In this document: one piece after another, positions 23,192 to 32,604 of the stretch
Position numbering within the stretch: the stretch's first letter is position 1
Layout of the letters: every line of letters begins with the position of its first letter
DNA from: Megasphaera sp.
Lineage (GTDB): Bacteria; Bacillota; Negativicutes; Veillonellales; Megasphaeraceae
NCBI GenBank assembly: GCA_022649055.1
Contig: JALCNL010000015.1
Coordinates: forward strand, 1 to 35,871
Length of the DNA: 35,871 nt
Direction of reading: 5' to 3'
Notes under the pieces: generated by a model
Told to the model about the DNA's origin: nothing
Seen by the model: only the letters and a program-made list of their open reading frames with translations
Databases searched by the model: none
Translations under genes and position numbers: made by a program

Positions 23192-25852
23192 TTACAACGC
23201 ATCTAAGTCTTCCATGCGCTTAGCCAACGCTGTTGCTTTTTCAGAATAGTCAGCCAGCTTAGCTTTTTCCTTTTCAATAACTGCAGCAGGAGCTTTAGAT
23301 AAAAAGCCTTGATTAGATAATTTCTTTTCCAGCCGTTCAATATCCTCTGCTATCTTACCTTGTTCCTTGCGAACACGTGCTGTTTCTTTTTCAACATCAA
23401 TAAGATCCTTCAGCTGAAGATATACTTCAATACCCGGAACGACAGAGACAACTGCATTTTCCGGCTTAGCATCCATCGGATCAAGCAAAGTTACCTTATC
23501 GGCAAACGCCAATGTATGAAAATACGACTCATATTCTCTCAATGTAACGGCCATCGCTTTATCTGCAGGAATCATAATGACCGGTGCTTTTTTACCCATG
23601 GGAACATTGGATTCGGCGCGCATATTGCGAATACCTTTAATGGCTTCCATAAGGGTGTTCATTGTCGCTGCATCAGAAGCAAAATTCCATTTTTCCTGCA
23701 CATGCGGCCACGGAGCTACAATGATGCTATCTCCTTCGTGGGGTATATGCTGCCATAAGTGTTCTGTCACAAATGGCATGAAAGGATGAAGTAATTCCAG
23801 CGTATGTGCAAGAACATAGACCAAAACATACTGTACGGTGCGCTTGCTCCGCTTATCGTCTGATTTATACAAGCGCTGCTTCGCTAATTCAATATACCAA
23901 TCACAATAAGAATTCCAAATAAAATTATATACGGCATCGGCCGCATCACCCAATTCAAATGTATCTAAATTAGTCGTTACGCGCCGAACAGTATCATTGA
24001 AAAAAGTAAGTATCCAGCGATCAGCCAATGTCAAGTCTGCTATTGAGGGAGTAAAGTCTGCATCATAATCTTCTAAATTCATAATAACAAATTTTGTTGC
24101 ATTCCAAATTTTATTGGCAAAGTTACGGTTTGCTTCTACTTTTTCCATATAAAAACGCATATCGTTGCCCGGAGTGTTCCCCGTAACAAGAGTAAACCGC
24201 AGCGCATCGGCCCCATATTCCTCACAAACACCTAATGGATCAATACCGTTGCCCAAAGACTTGCTCATCTTACGACCTTGACTGTCACGGACAAGACCAT
24301 GTATAAACACATGTTTAAACGGAATATCCTTCATAAATTCACATGTCATAAACATCATGCGTGCAACCCAGAAGAAAATGATATCATATCCTGTCACCAG
24401 TACACTTGTCGGGAAAAACTGTTTTAAATCGGCTGTCTGATTTGGCCAACCCATAGTTGAAAAAGGCCACAGCGCTGAACTGAACCAAGTATCCAACACA
24501 TCTGGATCTTGATGAATATGCATACTATGGCAATGCGGACATACTGTAATATCCGTACGGCTGACCGATGTTTTTCCACAATCATCACAGTACCATGCCG
24601 GAATTTGATGTCCCCACCAAAGCTGCCGGGAAACACACCAGTCATGAACATCTTCCAACCAATGGTTGTAGGTCTTAGCAAAGCGATCTGGCACAAATTC
24701 TGTTTTGCCATCTTTCACCGCTTTAAGAGCCGCTTCTGTAAGCGGTCCCATTTTAACAAACCATTGTTTAGTGGAAAACGGTTCGATTGTCGTCTTGCAT
24801 CGAGAACAATGTCCTACTGCGTGTGTTAAATCTTCGATATGATCAAGTAATCCTAAAGACTGTAAATCAGCTACTACTACATTCCGGCATTCTTCACGAG
24901 TCATACCATTGTATTTAGCTCCTGCCTGTTCATTCATGGTTCCATCTAAATTCATAATCATAATAGATTCCAAATGATGGCGCTGCCCCATATCAAAATC
25001 ATTCGGATCATGTGCCGGTGTGATTTTAACAGCGCCAGTCCCAAATTCAAGATCAACATAATCGTCGGCAATAATATCTACTTCACGATTTACCAGCGGA
25101 ACAATAACTTTTTTTCCTATATACTTTTTGAAACGCGGATCATTCGGATTTACAGCAACCGCCGTATCCCCCATAATGGTTTCAGGCCGAGTCGTTGCAA
25201 TCATGACATAATCCGTTTCTCCAGCAATGGGATATTTTACATACCACAAATGTCCCTGGACATCCGAATGATCTACTTCAATATCACTTAAAGCCGTATG
25301 GCAATGCGGACACCAATTTGTAATACGCTGTCCTTGATAAATCAATCCCTTTTCATAAAGAGACACAAAAACTTCCCGAACCGCCTTAGCACACGTATCA
25401 TCCATTGTGAACCTTTTACGGCTCCAGTCACAGGAAGACCCCAATCGACGCACTTGTTTTTCAATACGGTTCCCATATTGTTCTTTCCACTGCCAAACCC
25501 GTTTTAAAAATTCTTCACGGCCAATATCATACCGTGTTTTTCCTTCTTCAGCTAATTGCTGTTCTACTTTGACTTGGGTTGCAATTCCAGCATGATCCGT
25601 ACCAGGCAGCCACATCACATTAAATCCTTCCATACGCTTAAAGCGGATAAGTATATCTTGGAGCGTATTATCTAATGCATGTCCCATATGAAGCTGTCCT
25701 GTTACATTAGGCGGCGGCATGACAATACTGAACGGTGGTTTACCTGCCTCCGGCTCTTGGTGAAAAAAACCATTATTTTCCCAATACCCATACCATTTCA
25801 TTTCAATCTCATTGGGTGCATAAGAACCCAGTTCTTCCTTATTCCATTGCAT
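23192..25852 (-). CDS. valS: Valyl-tRNA synthetase ValS
   Basis: Class I synthetase that charges tRNA-Val and edits misactivated threonine. The HIGH motif appears as HMGH (55-58) in PNVTGQLHMGHALDN, and KMSKS is present in GRKMSKSLGNG near residue 527. The CP1 editing domain lies between them (ATTRPETIMGDTAVAVNP). The C-terminal coiled coil of ValS is clear (IDVEKETARVRKEQGKIAEDIERLEKKL). The 886-residue length is normal. The start follows GAGGAGG and a T-box leader with a terminator precedes it. Confidence 0.98.
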   Translation of the reverse strand: MQWNKEELGSYAPNEIEMKWYGYWENNGFFHQEPEAGKPPFSIVMPPPNVTGQLHMGHALDNTLQDILIRFKRMEGFNVMWLPGTDHAGIATQVKVEQQLAEEGKTRYDIGREEFLKRVWQWKEQYGNRIEKQVRRLGSSCDWSRKRFTMDDTCAKAVREVFVSLYEKGLIYQGQRITNWCPHCHTALSDIEVDHSDVQGHLWYVKYPIAGETDYVMIATTRPETIMGDTAVAVNPNDPRFKKYIGKKVIVPLVNREVDIIADDYVDLEFGTGAVKITPAHDPNDFDMGQRHHLESIMIMNLDGTMNEQAGAKYNGMTREECRNVVVADLQSLGLLDHIEDLTHAVGHCSRCKTTIEPFSTKQWFVKMGPLTEAALKAVKDGKTEFVPDRFAKTYNHWLEDVHDWCVSRQLWWGHQIPAWYCDDCGKTSVSRTDITVCPHCHSMHIHQDPDVLDTWFSSALWPFSTMGWPNQTADLKQFFPTSVLVTGYDIIFFWVARMMFMTCEFMKDIPFKHVFIHGLVRDSQGRKMSKSLGNGIDPLGVCEEYGADALRFTLVTGNTPGNDMRFYMEKVEANRNFANKIWNATKFVIMNLEDYDADFTPSIADLTLADRWILTFFNDTVRRVTTNLDTFELGDAADAVYNFIWNSYCDWYIELAKQRLYKSDDKRSKRTVQYVLVYVLAHTLELLHPFMPFVTEHLWQHIPHEGDSIIVAPWPHVQEKWNFASDAATMNTLMEAIKGIRNMRAESNVPMGKKAPVIMIPADKAMAVTLREYESYFHTLAFADKVTLLDPMDAKPENAVVSVVPGIEVYLQLKDLIDVEKETARVRKEQGKIAEDIERLEKKLSNQGFLSKAPAAVIEKEKAKLADYSEKATALAKRMEDLDAL

Positions 25853-25974
25853 ATTCGTTTCTCCTCCTCAATCCCACAACAACTATTTATTGTTTTTTTA
25901 CTATTACAAAGTTTCACTGGTGTATTTAAACTTAGCCGCTAAAGAACTAGCAATTGACTGACATATCGCAACTA

Positions 25975-26229
25975 AATAAAAAATGTTCCCTCATCCTAAA
26001 CTAACAGTTAGGACGAAAGAACATCATAGCTTCCGCGGTACCACCTAATTTGCTACAATAAAAATCATAGCCTCTTCATCATACAGATAACGGTTGTCCC
26101 GGGCAGATCTTTCCCTCCGCCGGCTCATGGGTGACCCTCTGTTCACTCCTACAAGGCCCTTGCACCCATCGAGCCTCTCTCTGCAGATGGAGAAAAAAAA
26201 CAGATTCTTCCATTCATTGCCTTTCATTG
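25975..26229 (-). ncRNA. T-box riboswitch, valine type, controlling valS
   Basis: The 3' half holds the T-box sequence GGTGGTACCGCGG (inside 26029-26046), which pairs with the NCCA end of uncharged tRNA. A terminator follows: ATGTTC and CGTCCTAA pair with TTAGGATG and GAACAT (25983-26024), then a TTTTTTATTT run. The 5' half has Stem I features: AGAGAG, a hairpin GGCTC/GGGCC closing a loop with GGGTGCAA, and a 3' strand ending GTC-A-CCCATGAGCC. GTC at 26133-26135 occupies the specifier position and is a valine codon, agreeing with the downstream gene. Specifier placement rests on recall of the T-box consensus. Confidence 0.93.
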
Positions 26230-26235
26230 TAGCCT

Positions 26236-26264
26236 ATCATAACAAGTTTCACTTATATTGTCAA
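26236..26264 (-). promoter_or_regulatory. Promoter of the valS T-box transcript
   Basis: A perfect TTGACA (26259-26264) and TATGAT (26236-26241, 5/6) are spaced by 17 bp on the minus strand. The predicted start is near 26229, which places the whole T-box in a ~377-nt leader. It lies 30 nt past the nudC stop. Confidence 0.88.
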
Positions 26265-26293
26265 ATACATTTTCAAAACACAAATTTACTAAT

Positions 26294-27121
26294 TTACGCT
26301 TTTCCTTCTTTAAATAACATCATCATTTCCATAGTAAGACTAACTTTTTCCTCATCATCAGGCAAATCGTTACGATCCAGCCATTGTGCAGTAGACAGCT
26401 CTTGATAATCAATATGAAGTTCATCACTGCCGGCAACATCACAAAAAAAACCAAATAAAAGCGTATCCGTAAAAGACCATGGCTGACTTTTATAAAACGT
26501 CAGATTTTGAACCTTAATACCAACTTCTTCCATAACCTCACGATGTACGGTCTCTTCAATTGTTTCACCAATTTCAGCAAACCCCGCCAATAAAGCAAAT
26601 CGTTTATAATCACGGCCGGCATATTTTGATACCAGAAGCTTGTCACCGTTGCGCACACCCACAATAACAGCAGGGCAAATCGTGGGGTAGGACGTAGTAT
26701 GACAAGTATCACAATATACCATTCGTTCTGCTTCACTATACTGCATCGGTTTACCGCAGCCGCCGCAGAAAATATGATTTTGATACCAGTTGTGCAAAGA
26801 TAATCCCGTAACTCCGGCAAAAGATAAATACCGAGGATGAGCGGCACGTAAATAATTAACAGGAACATATGTATATCCAGCCATCATTATGGTTTCACGT
26901 GTTAAAAAATACGCAATGTCATCAATCGTAAAAAGCCAGATGAGATGTTCTTGCTTTTTCATTTCCGGCGATAATTGAGAAAATAAAGGATACGAAAAAG
27001 CATCTCCTTGTTCCCGCAAAAGAATATCTCGATTAAAATAAGACAAAATAACGCTGTCGTCCTTCGCCGGACCGGGATGATATGTATTAGAATAAATATG
27101 AGAACCAATCTGCTGTATCAT
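26294..27121 (-). CDS. nudC: NAD(H) pyrophosphatase NudC-like Nudix hydrolase
   Basis: Hydrolyses NADH/NAD to NMN(H) and AMP; family members can also remove NAD caps from RNA. A zinc ribbon is complete: CGGC at 119-122 and CDTC at 137-140. The Nudix box spans about 180-202 (GFAEIGE, then HREVMEEVGI). The family's SQPWPF motif is present as SQPWSF, one change from the usual form. The ATG at 27121 follows AGGGAG; nine extra upstream residues are possible but have no ribosome site. The length is 275 residues. It lies 64 nt after thrB with no convincing promoter of its own. Confidence 0.92.
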   Translation of the reverse strand: MIQQIGSHIYSNTYHPGPAKDDSVILSYFNRDILLREQGDAFSYPLFSQLSPEMKKQEHLIWLFTIDDIAYFLTRETIMMAGYTYVPVNYLRAAHPRYLSFAGVTGLSLHNWYQNHIFCGGCGKPMQYSEAERMVYCDTCHTTSYPTICPAVIVGVRNGDKLLVSKYAGRDYKRFALLAGFAEIGETIEETVHREVMEEVGIKVQNLTFYKSQPWSFTDTLLFGFFCDVAGSDELHIDYQELSTAQWLDRNDLPDDEEKVSLTMEMMMLFKEGKA

Positions 27122-27185
27122 AGTCTCCCTTTCATGCAATGCTCCCAAACCCGCTGGAGTTTCGAGAGTATAGTATATTATATAG

Positions 27186-28097
27186 TTATAAAATTACAGC
27201 ACCTTTATTGCAGCAGTTCAACACATAGCCCTTTGAAGCTAATCCATTGTGTTCAAAAGACTGTACCATGGCTTCCAATACCCGTTTGCCATCATCTGTC
27301 ACAAATGCTATCAAGGTGGAACCAGAGCCGCTGATAGTAGCACCTTTGGCCCCAGCATCCATAGCCGCCTGTAAAACAGCTTCACCATGCGGTATAAGCT
27401 GAATACGATACGGTACATGGAGTTTATCCTCCAGTCCTAAGGCCAAATGATCATATTTCTTAGCCAAAATAGAAGTAACCAAAAAACTGACACGGCTGAC
27501 ATTAAACACAGCATGGCTGTAATCAATGACTTGAGGCAGGACTTGCCGGGCGTCATGAGTAGATACCTCCACATCAGGACTAACAACAACAAAAGACAAA
27601 TCATTTCCAATAGGTAACGAATTAGTAATGGTATATGTTTCATTCATAACCGAAGCACATAATCCTCCATACAAAGCAGGTGCAACATTATCCGGATGTC
27701 CCTCCATCTTCGCCGCAATAATCAGCATGTCCGACTTGGACAACTTTGCTTTAAGCAAGGCATCGGCCAATACAATGCCCCCCACAATAGCTGCCGAACT
27801 GCTTCCCAATCCACGTGCCGGCGGAATGCGGTTCACTAACGTCAACGTACCACCTGGCAGACTTTTCCCCACTGTATCTGCAACAATCTGCATCGCTTGA
27901 CAAACCATATTTTCAGAAAACACTGTAGGAATAGACTCTTTCCCCAGTCCTTCCACTACAATTTTCATATTGTTGTATTCAGGCTGAACGGAAAAATATA
28001 TATCATTAAATAATGTAAGCGCTATTCCCAGCGCATCAAAGCCTGATCCCACATTCGCTGATGTAGCTGGAATTTGCACATGAAATTGTTCAATCAT
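27186..28097 (-). CDS. thrB: Homoserine kinase ThrB
   Basis: GHMP-family kinase that makes O-phosphohomoserine for threonine synthesis. The N-terminus has VQIPATSANVGSGFDALG, the ATP-binding motif is PPARGLGSSSAAIVGG, and the C-terminal motif is GAKGATISGSGSTLIAF. The ATG at 28097 (303 residues) lies 10 nt after GAGG; the ATG at 28106, which overlaps the hom stop as ATGA, is an equal alternative. It is directly coupled to hom. No threonine synthase gene is visible in the window. Confidence 0.96.
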   Translation of the reverse strand: MIEQFHVQIPATSANVGSGFDALGIALTLFNDIYFSVQPEYNNMKIVVEGLGKESIPTVFSENMVCQAMQIVADTVGKSLPGGTLTLVNRIPPARGLGSSSAAIVGGIVLADALLKAKLSKSDMLIIAAKMEGHPDNVAPALYGGLCASVMNETYTITNSLPIGNDLSFVVVSPDVEVSTHDARQVLPQVIDYSHAVFNVSRVSFLVTSILAKKYDHLALGLEDKLHVPYRIQLIPHGEAVLQAAMDAGAKGATISGSGSTLIAFVTDDGKRVLEAMVQSFEHNGLASKGYVLNCCNKGAVIL

Positions 28098-28102
28098 CTG
28101 TA

Positions 28103-29398
28103 TCATACCTCTACTACGCGAATGGCACTGGCTACTTTGCGAACACAGTCCAGCGATTCTACTTTTTTCAATGCCTTCTTTACAAGCCCGTTTGGTGAAC
28201 TATCTATCAAAATAACGATTTCAGCAATTTCTTTCGTTTCATCTTTTTGAATTAATGACCGGATGCTTATATTACTTTCCGCAAAAATCCCCGAAATACT
28301 GGATAAAACACCTGGTGCATTATCTACAATCATACGCAGATAATAAGGAGACATGATTCGGGATGTACTATACAACTTTTTATCTTCTCGCCACAGATAC
28401 CGTCGTTTTCCCGTTATCTGGTTATTAAAGTGAGTAATAACATTCATAACATCGCTGACTACCGCACTAGCTGTCGGGAGAGAACCTGCTCCCTGGCCAT
28501 AAAACATAACGTCACCAACACAATTTCCATGTACAAAAATAGCATTATTAGCTCCACCCACACTAGCCAATGGATGATTTTTCTGCAAAAATGCAGGATA
28601 CACGCTCATGGAAATCCCCTTATTGGTTTGTTTGGCAACTGCCAGCATTTTGATAACATACCCCATTTCTGTAGCATGTTGAATATCTGCCTGCGTTACT
28701 TTTTCAATGCCCTCTACAGACACTTCCTTAAATGTAAGTTCCGAATGAAAGCCTAACGTCGCCAGAATCGCAATTTTACGAGCAGCATCAAAGCCCCCCA
28801 CATCATTGGTCGGATCCGCTTCCGCAAATCCTAGCTCCTGCGCTTCCGTCAATGCCGCTTCATAAGACATGCCCCGCTGTGTCATATTGGTTAAGATAAA
28901 ATTCGTAGTCCCGTTCAAAATTCCTGTCATCTCTTCAATCGCATTGCTATTTAACGACGAATACATAGGACGAACAATAGGAATCCCTCCCGCTACACTC
29001 GCTTCAAATTGAAAATCAACATTATGCTTTTGTGATAACTTCAATAGAGGAATCCCATAATCAGCAATCAAATCCTTATTCGCACTAACAACGCTTTTCC
29101 CTTTTAAAAAACAACTTTCTATGCAATTTTTCGCAAAATCTGCGCTGCCCATAACTTCAACAACAATTTTAATTTCATCATCGCTAATAATATCTTCAAA
29201 CTCAGTGGTAATAACAATGTTTTTCGGCAGCTTCATTTGCTTATATTTTTTAAAATCACGAACAAGTACCTTTTTAATCCTGATTTCCGTATCCAGCTGT
29301 TCTTCGATCAACGACTTATTCATAGCTAACAAGTCAATGACTCCTTTTCCAACAGTACCGCACCCCAACAGTGCAATTGAAACATTTTTCATCATCAT
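28103..29398 (-). CDS. hom: Homoserine dehydrogenase Hom with ACT domain
   Basis: Reduces aspartate semialdehyde to homoserine, the branch point to threonine and methionine. The Rossmann loop is LLGCGTVGKG (G12, G14, G17); ASVAGGIPIVRPMYSSL, GILNGTTNFILTNM and EADPTNDVGGFDAARK are the catalytic-domain signatures. The last ~80 residues (YLRMIVDNAPGVLSSISGIF) form an ACT domain, typical of threonine feedback control. Three consecutive ATGs open the frame after AGGGGAG; the first is used here. 431 residues. Confidence 0.97.
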   Translation of the reverse strand: MMMKNVSIALLGCGTVGKGVIDLLAMNKSLIEEQLDTEIRIKKVLVRDFKKYKQMKLPKNIVITTEFEDIISDDEIKIVVEVMGSADFAKNCIESCFLKGKSVVSANKDLIADYGIPLLKLSQKHNVDFQFEASVAGGIPIVRPMYSSLNSNAIEEMTGILNGTTNFILTNMTQRGMSYEAALTEAQELGFAEADPTNDVGGFDAARKIAILATLGFHSELTFKEVSVEGIEKVTQADIQHATEMGYVIKMLAVAKQTNKGISMSVYPAFLQKNHPLASVGGANNAIFVHGNCVGDVMFYGQGAGSLPTASAVVSDVMNVITHFNNQITGKRRYLWREDKKLYSTSRIMSPYYLRMIVDNAPGVLSSISGIFAESNISIRSLIQKDETKEIAEIVILIDSSPNGLVKKALKKVESLDCVRKVASAIRVVEV

Positions 29399-29407
29399 CT
29401 CTCCCCT

Positions 29408-29857
29408 CTAGGCCTGTCCAATTATATTGACTTTGCTTACTCCAGATAACTTTTCCAATTTCTTAATCAGATTTTCAATTGTACACTTCATATCTTTTGT
29501 TTCCACAGATATGGCGACATTCGCCATTCCCTGCAGGGGAATCCCTTGATTAATCGTTAACACACTGCCATTATTAGACGCAATCGCGTTCAAAACTTGA
29601 GATAATGAACCAGGTTTATCAAAAATCATGATAGATAACGTAACAATTTTCCCCTGTGTCACATCGTAAAAAGGGAATACAAAATCTTTATATTTATAGT
29701 ATGCACTGCGGCTCAAATCCATTTTCTTGACAGCCTCATTAATAGTTTTTGTTTGATGATGCTTTAAAATTTCCTTAACTTTTATAGTCTTTTTTATGGC
29801 CTCCGGCAAAATATCTTCCTGCACCAAATAAAATCTATGATTTGTATCTTTCTTCAA
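29408..29857 (-). CDS. UPF0735 ACT domain-containing protein (PheB-like)
   Basis: Small protein of 149 residues belonging to the UPF0735/PheB family. The N-terminal half (to about residue 70) is helical with SRSAYYKYKDFVFPF, conserved in the family; the C-terminal half is an ACT domain (SIMIFDKPGSLSQVLNAIASNN) of the kind that binds amino acids. The function is not established; its place just before hom suggests a regulator of the aspartate or aromatic pathway. The start is a TTG 7 nt after AGGAGG, and it overlaps the upstream epimerase stop as TTGA. Confidence 0.9.
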   Translation of the reverse strand: MKKDTNHRFYLVQEDILPEAIKKTIKVKEILKHHQTKTINEAVKKMDLSRSAYYKYKDFVFPFYDVTQGKIVTLSIMIFDKPGSLSQVLNAIASNNGSVLTINQGIPLQGMANVAISVETKDMKCTIENLIKKLEKLSGVSKVNIIGQA

Positions 29858-30783
29858 TGCGATTCCTCCTCTTGAAAATATGCATAGGTTGCCATTAATC
29901 CCGGCATCAATTTAGTTTTTGGATGCCATTTTAACACTTCCATAGCTTTGCTGTTGTCTAAAGCCGAGCGGAAAATATCTCCTGTCCGCGCATCTTTATA
30001 CGTTGTTTGAACTGTCATTCCGGCAAAATATACAAGAATTTCTTTTAATGCATTGATTGTCGTTTCAATTTTAGTACTGATATTATAAATACCGCAAGGC
30101 ACATCTTCAGACATTGCAGCAATATTAGCCTTTGAAATATCCTTTACATAGACAAAATCGCGCGATTGTTCGCCATCACCATAAATAGTCAAGTCTTTCC
30201 CCTGAGCCAGTGCCTTGGAAAAAACAAAAACCACACCGCCTTCCCCATGACTGCCTTGCCGTTCTCCATATACATTGGAGTATCGTAATACAACATAGGG
30301 AAGGTTGAAATTTTCATAATACAACTGTAAATACCGTTCCGCTGTGATCTTCGTCAACCCATAAAAAGACATAGGCTTAAGTGCTTCATTTTCCTTAATG
30401 GGTACTTCTTGGTTATCACCATACACAGCTGCCGAAGAAGAAAAAATCACTTTCTTGATATGATGCAGTCGACAGTTTTCTAATACATTTAAAAGTCCTA
30501 TGATATTCAATTCAGCATCTTCAACAGGATGGTCCATTGAATAGGGAACCATTGTCTGTGCTGCTTCATGGAAAACAATATCAAAGTGTCCTTGGTCAAA
30601 TACAGCCGCCAATTTTTCCTTGTCAAGGATGTCAACATTGTGAAATTCCGCCTGATCATTTACATTTTTCATAGTGCCTGTACTCAAATTATCAACAATA
30701 GTAACATGATGGCCGGTCCATATCAGTTCATCCGTTAAATGAGATCCAATAAACCCGGCCCCGCCGGTTACTAATATATTCAA
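29854..30783 (-). CDS. NAD-dependent sugar epimerase (UDP-glucose 4-epimerase-like)
   Basis: Extended short-chain dehydrogenase of 309 residues. The TTG start at 30783 gives the classic MNILVTGGAGFIGSHL N-terminus, 8 nt after GGAG; an upstream ATG at 30828 would overlap the deacetylase gene and displaces the nucleotide fold. The NAD loop is GGAGFIG (7-13); the catalytic Tyr and Lys are Y141 and K145 in FYGLTKITAERY, after FSSSAAVYGD. The length and YGDGEQSRDFVYVKDI segment match GalE-like enzymes. The substrate is unknown. It probably supplies a UDP-sugar for LPS or another surface glycan. Confidence 0.9.
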   Translation of the reverse strand: MNILVTGGAGFIGSHLTDELIWTGHHVTIVDNLSTGTMKNVNDQAEFHNVDILDKEKLAAVFDQGHFDIVFHEAAQTMVPYSMDHPVEDAELNIIGLLNVLENCRLHHIKKVIFSSSAAVYGDNQEVPIKENEALKPMSFYGLTKITAERYLQLYYENFNLPYVVLRYSNVYGERQGSHGEGGVVFVFSKALAQGKDLTIYGDGEQSRDFVYVKDISKANIAAMSEDVPCGIYNISTKIETTINALKEILVYFAGMTVQTTYKDARTGDIFRSALDNSKAMEVLKWHPKTKLMPGLMATYAYFQEEESH

Positions 30784-30811
30784 TACACTCACTCCTTCAT
30801 AATGGCTATCT

Positions 30812-31669
30812 TTAAGACAAGTCTCCATAGTTAATCAATGCAATATGTCGTTTCTTTAATAAATTGAAAATTTTTTCAGATACCAGTGCCTGATACTCAT
30901 CCTCCCAATGATATCCCCAGTTAAATGTTCTTGCCAACGTGTTAGTATTAGCTCCAGGGTGCATCATTATTTCATGAATTCCAAAAGGCAGCTGCTTAAT
31001 AATATACGCTAAATTGATCTCATTCATATTTCCACCATCGACCATACCCCAAAAATAATCTGACGTAGAATAAGACAAACGGTGTACGTCCCGCAACGCT
31101 CTTCGTGATAACCAGGTCAAGCCATTACGTCCCATAATCCGCATAGGGGGGGCATTAAACATTTTAAACGTATAGGCTTCCCTAGGTATGCGCAAGCGAT
31201 GTAATTTATACTTTTTCATTAAAGACTGTACAATTTTCCAAACCGGTGGCAGTACATGCAGATGCTGGTGGCTATCTATATGCGTAATGTAAAGGTTAGC
31301 TGACAAAATTTTTGCTATTTGTGCATCCAATTCTTGGTATACTTGTCCATAATCGATTTTGCCTTCATACGCCTTTTTAATAAATTCCACATAGTTTTCC
31401 GGCAAAAGTCCTTTTTCATTCACCAAGGTTGGTACATCCTTTATGTCTAAAACAGTAGGTAATCCGCCAACGAGACATAAATGTATACCAATTCCTAATT
31501 TAGGACAACCCTGCGCTAGTTTTACTGCTTCTTCAAAAGCCGGTCCGGAAGCCAGCAAAGAGGTACTTGTCAAAATTCCCCTTTTATGGGCATCAATGAC
31601 AGCCCGGTTCACTTCTGTATGAATGCCAAAATCATCAGCATTAATAATAAGTCTATTCATTCTATCCAT
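30812..31669 (-). CDS. ChbG/YdjC (HpnK) family carbohydrate deacetylase
   Basis: Predicted metal-dependent deacetylase of N-acetylated sugars. The family motifs are present: INADDFGIH with D12 and D13, a metal-type His in GIHLCLVGG (H63), and THIDSHQHLHVLPP with H130, H134, H136 and H138, plus IMMHPG near the C-terminus. The length of 285 residues is normal and there is no signal peptide. The ATG at 31669 shares its A with the rnhC stop (TGATG); an ATG at 31660 is also possible. Chitobiose genes are absent, so a role in glycan or lipid-sugar modification with the adjacent epimerase is inference. Confidence 0.88.
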   Translation of the reverse strand: MDRMNRLIINADDFGIHTEVNRAVIDAHKRGILTSTSLLASGPAFEEAVKLAQGCPKLGIGIHLCLVGGLPTVLDIKDVPTLVNEKGLLPENYVEFIKKAYEGKIDYGQVYQELDAQIAKILSANLYITHIDSHQHLHVLPPVWKIVQSLMKKYKLHRLRIPREAYTFKMFNAPPMRIMGRNGLTWLSRRALRDVHRLSYSTSDYFWGMVDGGNMNEINLAYIIKQLPFGIHEIMMHPGANTNTLARTFNWGYHWEDEYQALVSEKIFNLLKKRHIALINYGDLS

Positions 31670-32604
31670 CACCGCAAAAAATCAAAATTTTTAAAGTTTA
31701 ACTTACCAACATATGGTAAATCATGAATTCCTTGTTTTTGTATGATTGCCTGAATTGTCTCTGAAATTCCCATATAAGCTCCCTTGGGAAGTTCTATGCA
31801 AAAACGGTTGCTTAACTCAGACATCGCCCGTACAAAACCATCTCGGGCTAAAATAGAGGCCGCTGCAACGGCAGTATCCCGTTCTCCTTTTGTAACTTGA
31901 ATTATTTGATGATTTTTTTCCAGTCCTTCCAGGCCAGACAAAACATACTGGTCTTTTCCAAACTTATCGACTATTATACATGGACAATTGTATTTTGACA
32001 ATAGTACGCGTATATTTTTAGCATGTAAATCACCCAATAAGTTATTTAGATTTTTATGCTCTTTTTTATAAACATCATACAAGGAATTGTATTCTTCAGG
32101 CATAACAACCCTGGTTATGCACCGTCCTTGCAACATTTTTTCTATATCTTTGGCCAAGCTCGCAATAACTTTATCTGTAAGCATCTTGCTGTCACAAACT
32201 CCCGCTTTTTTTAACACCGAAGCTTCTTCTTTCGTCACGATGCAGGCTGCACATACTAAAGGACCAAATACATCCCCTTTGCCGGATTCATCACATCCCA
32301 TCCAGTGATCTGTACCGGCAGGCACGATTTCTTCTTTATTCTTAGAAATATGACCCGTTTCAGCAAAAACAGATTTAGCTGTTATCGTCTCTTCGATTTG
32401 TGATTTTAAAGGAGACTCTTTTCCCTGTACAACGGCTGACACACCTTTTTTCCCACAATAGAAATTAACGGCGGTCTCCATATCTTCTTTAAAAAAGACT
32501 ACTTGTTGTCCGTAATTTATTTTTTTTTCCCGTTTGACCTGCACACTTCTTTTCGCCAATTTCATTTTACATGCTGTTATATATTCTATCAACATATTAT
32601 CCAT
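31669..32604 (-). CDS. rnhC: Ribonuclease HIII
   Basis: Cleaves RNA in RNA-DNA hybrids. The N-terminal ~65 residues form the TBP-like substrate-binding domain of RNase HIII (KINYGQQVVFF, VNFYCGKKGVSAVVQGK). The catalytic domain opens with GCDESGKGDVFGPLV (DESGKGD at 105-111); CDSKMLTD, IIVDKFGKDQY and KGERDTAVAAASILARDGF follow. The start at 32604 gives 311 residues, the usual size, and overlaps the larC2 end; the ATG at 32595 is a close alternative and neither has a strong ribosome site, suggesting coupled translation. Confidence 0.92.
   Translation of the reverse strand: MDNMLIEYITACKMKLAKRSVQVKREKKINYGQQVVFFKEDMETAVNFYCGKKGVSAVVQGKESPLKSQIEETITAKSVFAETGHISKNKEEIVPAGTDHWMGCDESGKGDVFGPLVCAACIVTKEEASVLKKAGVCDSKMLTDKVIASLAKDIEKMLQGRCITRVVMPEEYNSLYDVYKKEHKNLNNLLGDLHAKNIRVLLSKYNCPCIIVDKFGKDQYVLSGLEGLEKNHQIIQVTKGERDTAVAAASILARDGFVRAMSELSNRFCIELPKGAYMGISETIQAIIQKQGIHDLPYVGKLNFKNFDFLR

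Noticed and set aside
26045-26405. Short open frames on both strands near the valS leader
   Set aside because: The region is explained by the T-box leader and the end of nudC; the predicted peptides look like translated RNA structure.
27122-27185. Separate promoter for nudC
   Set aside because: Several TATAAT/TATACT-like strings occur in the thrB-nudC gap, but none has an acceptable -35 at 16-18 bp.
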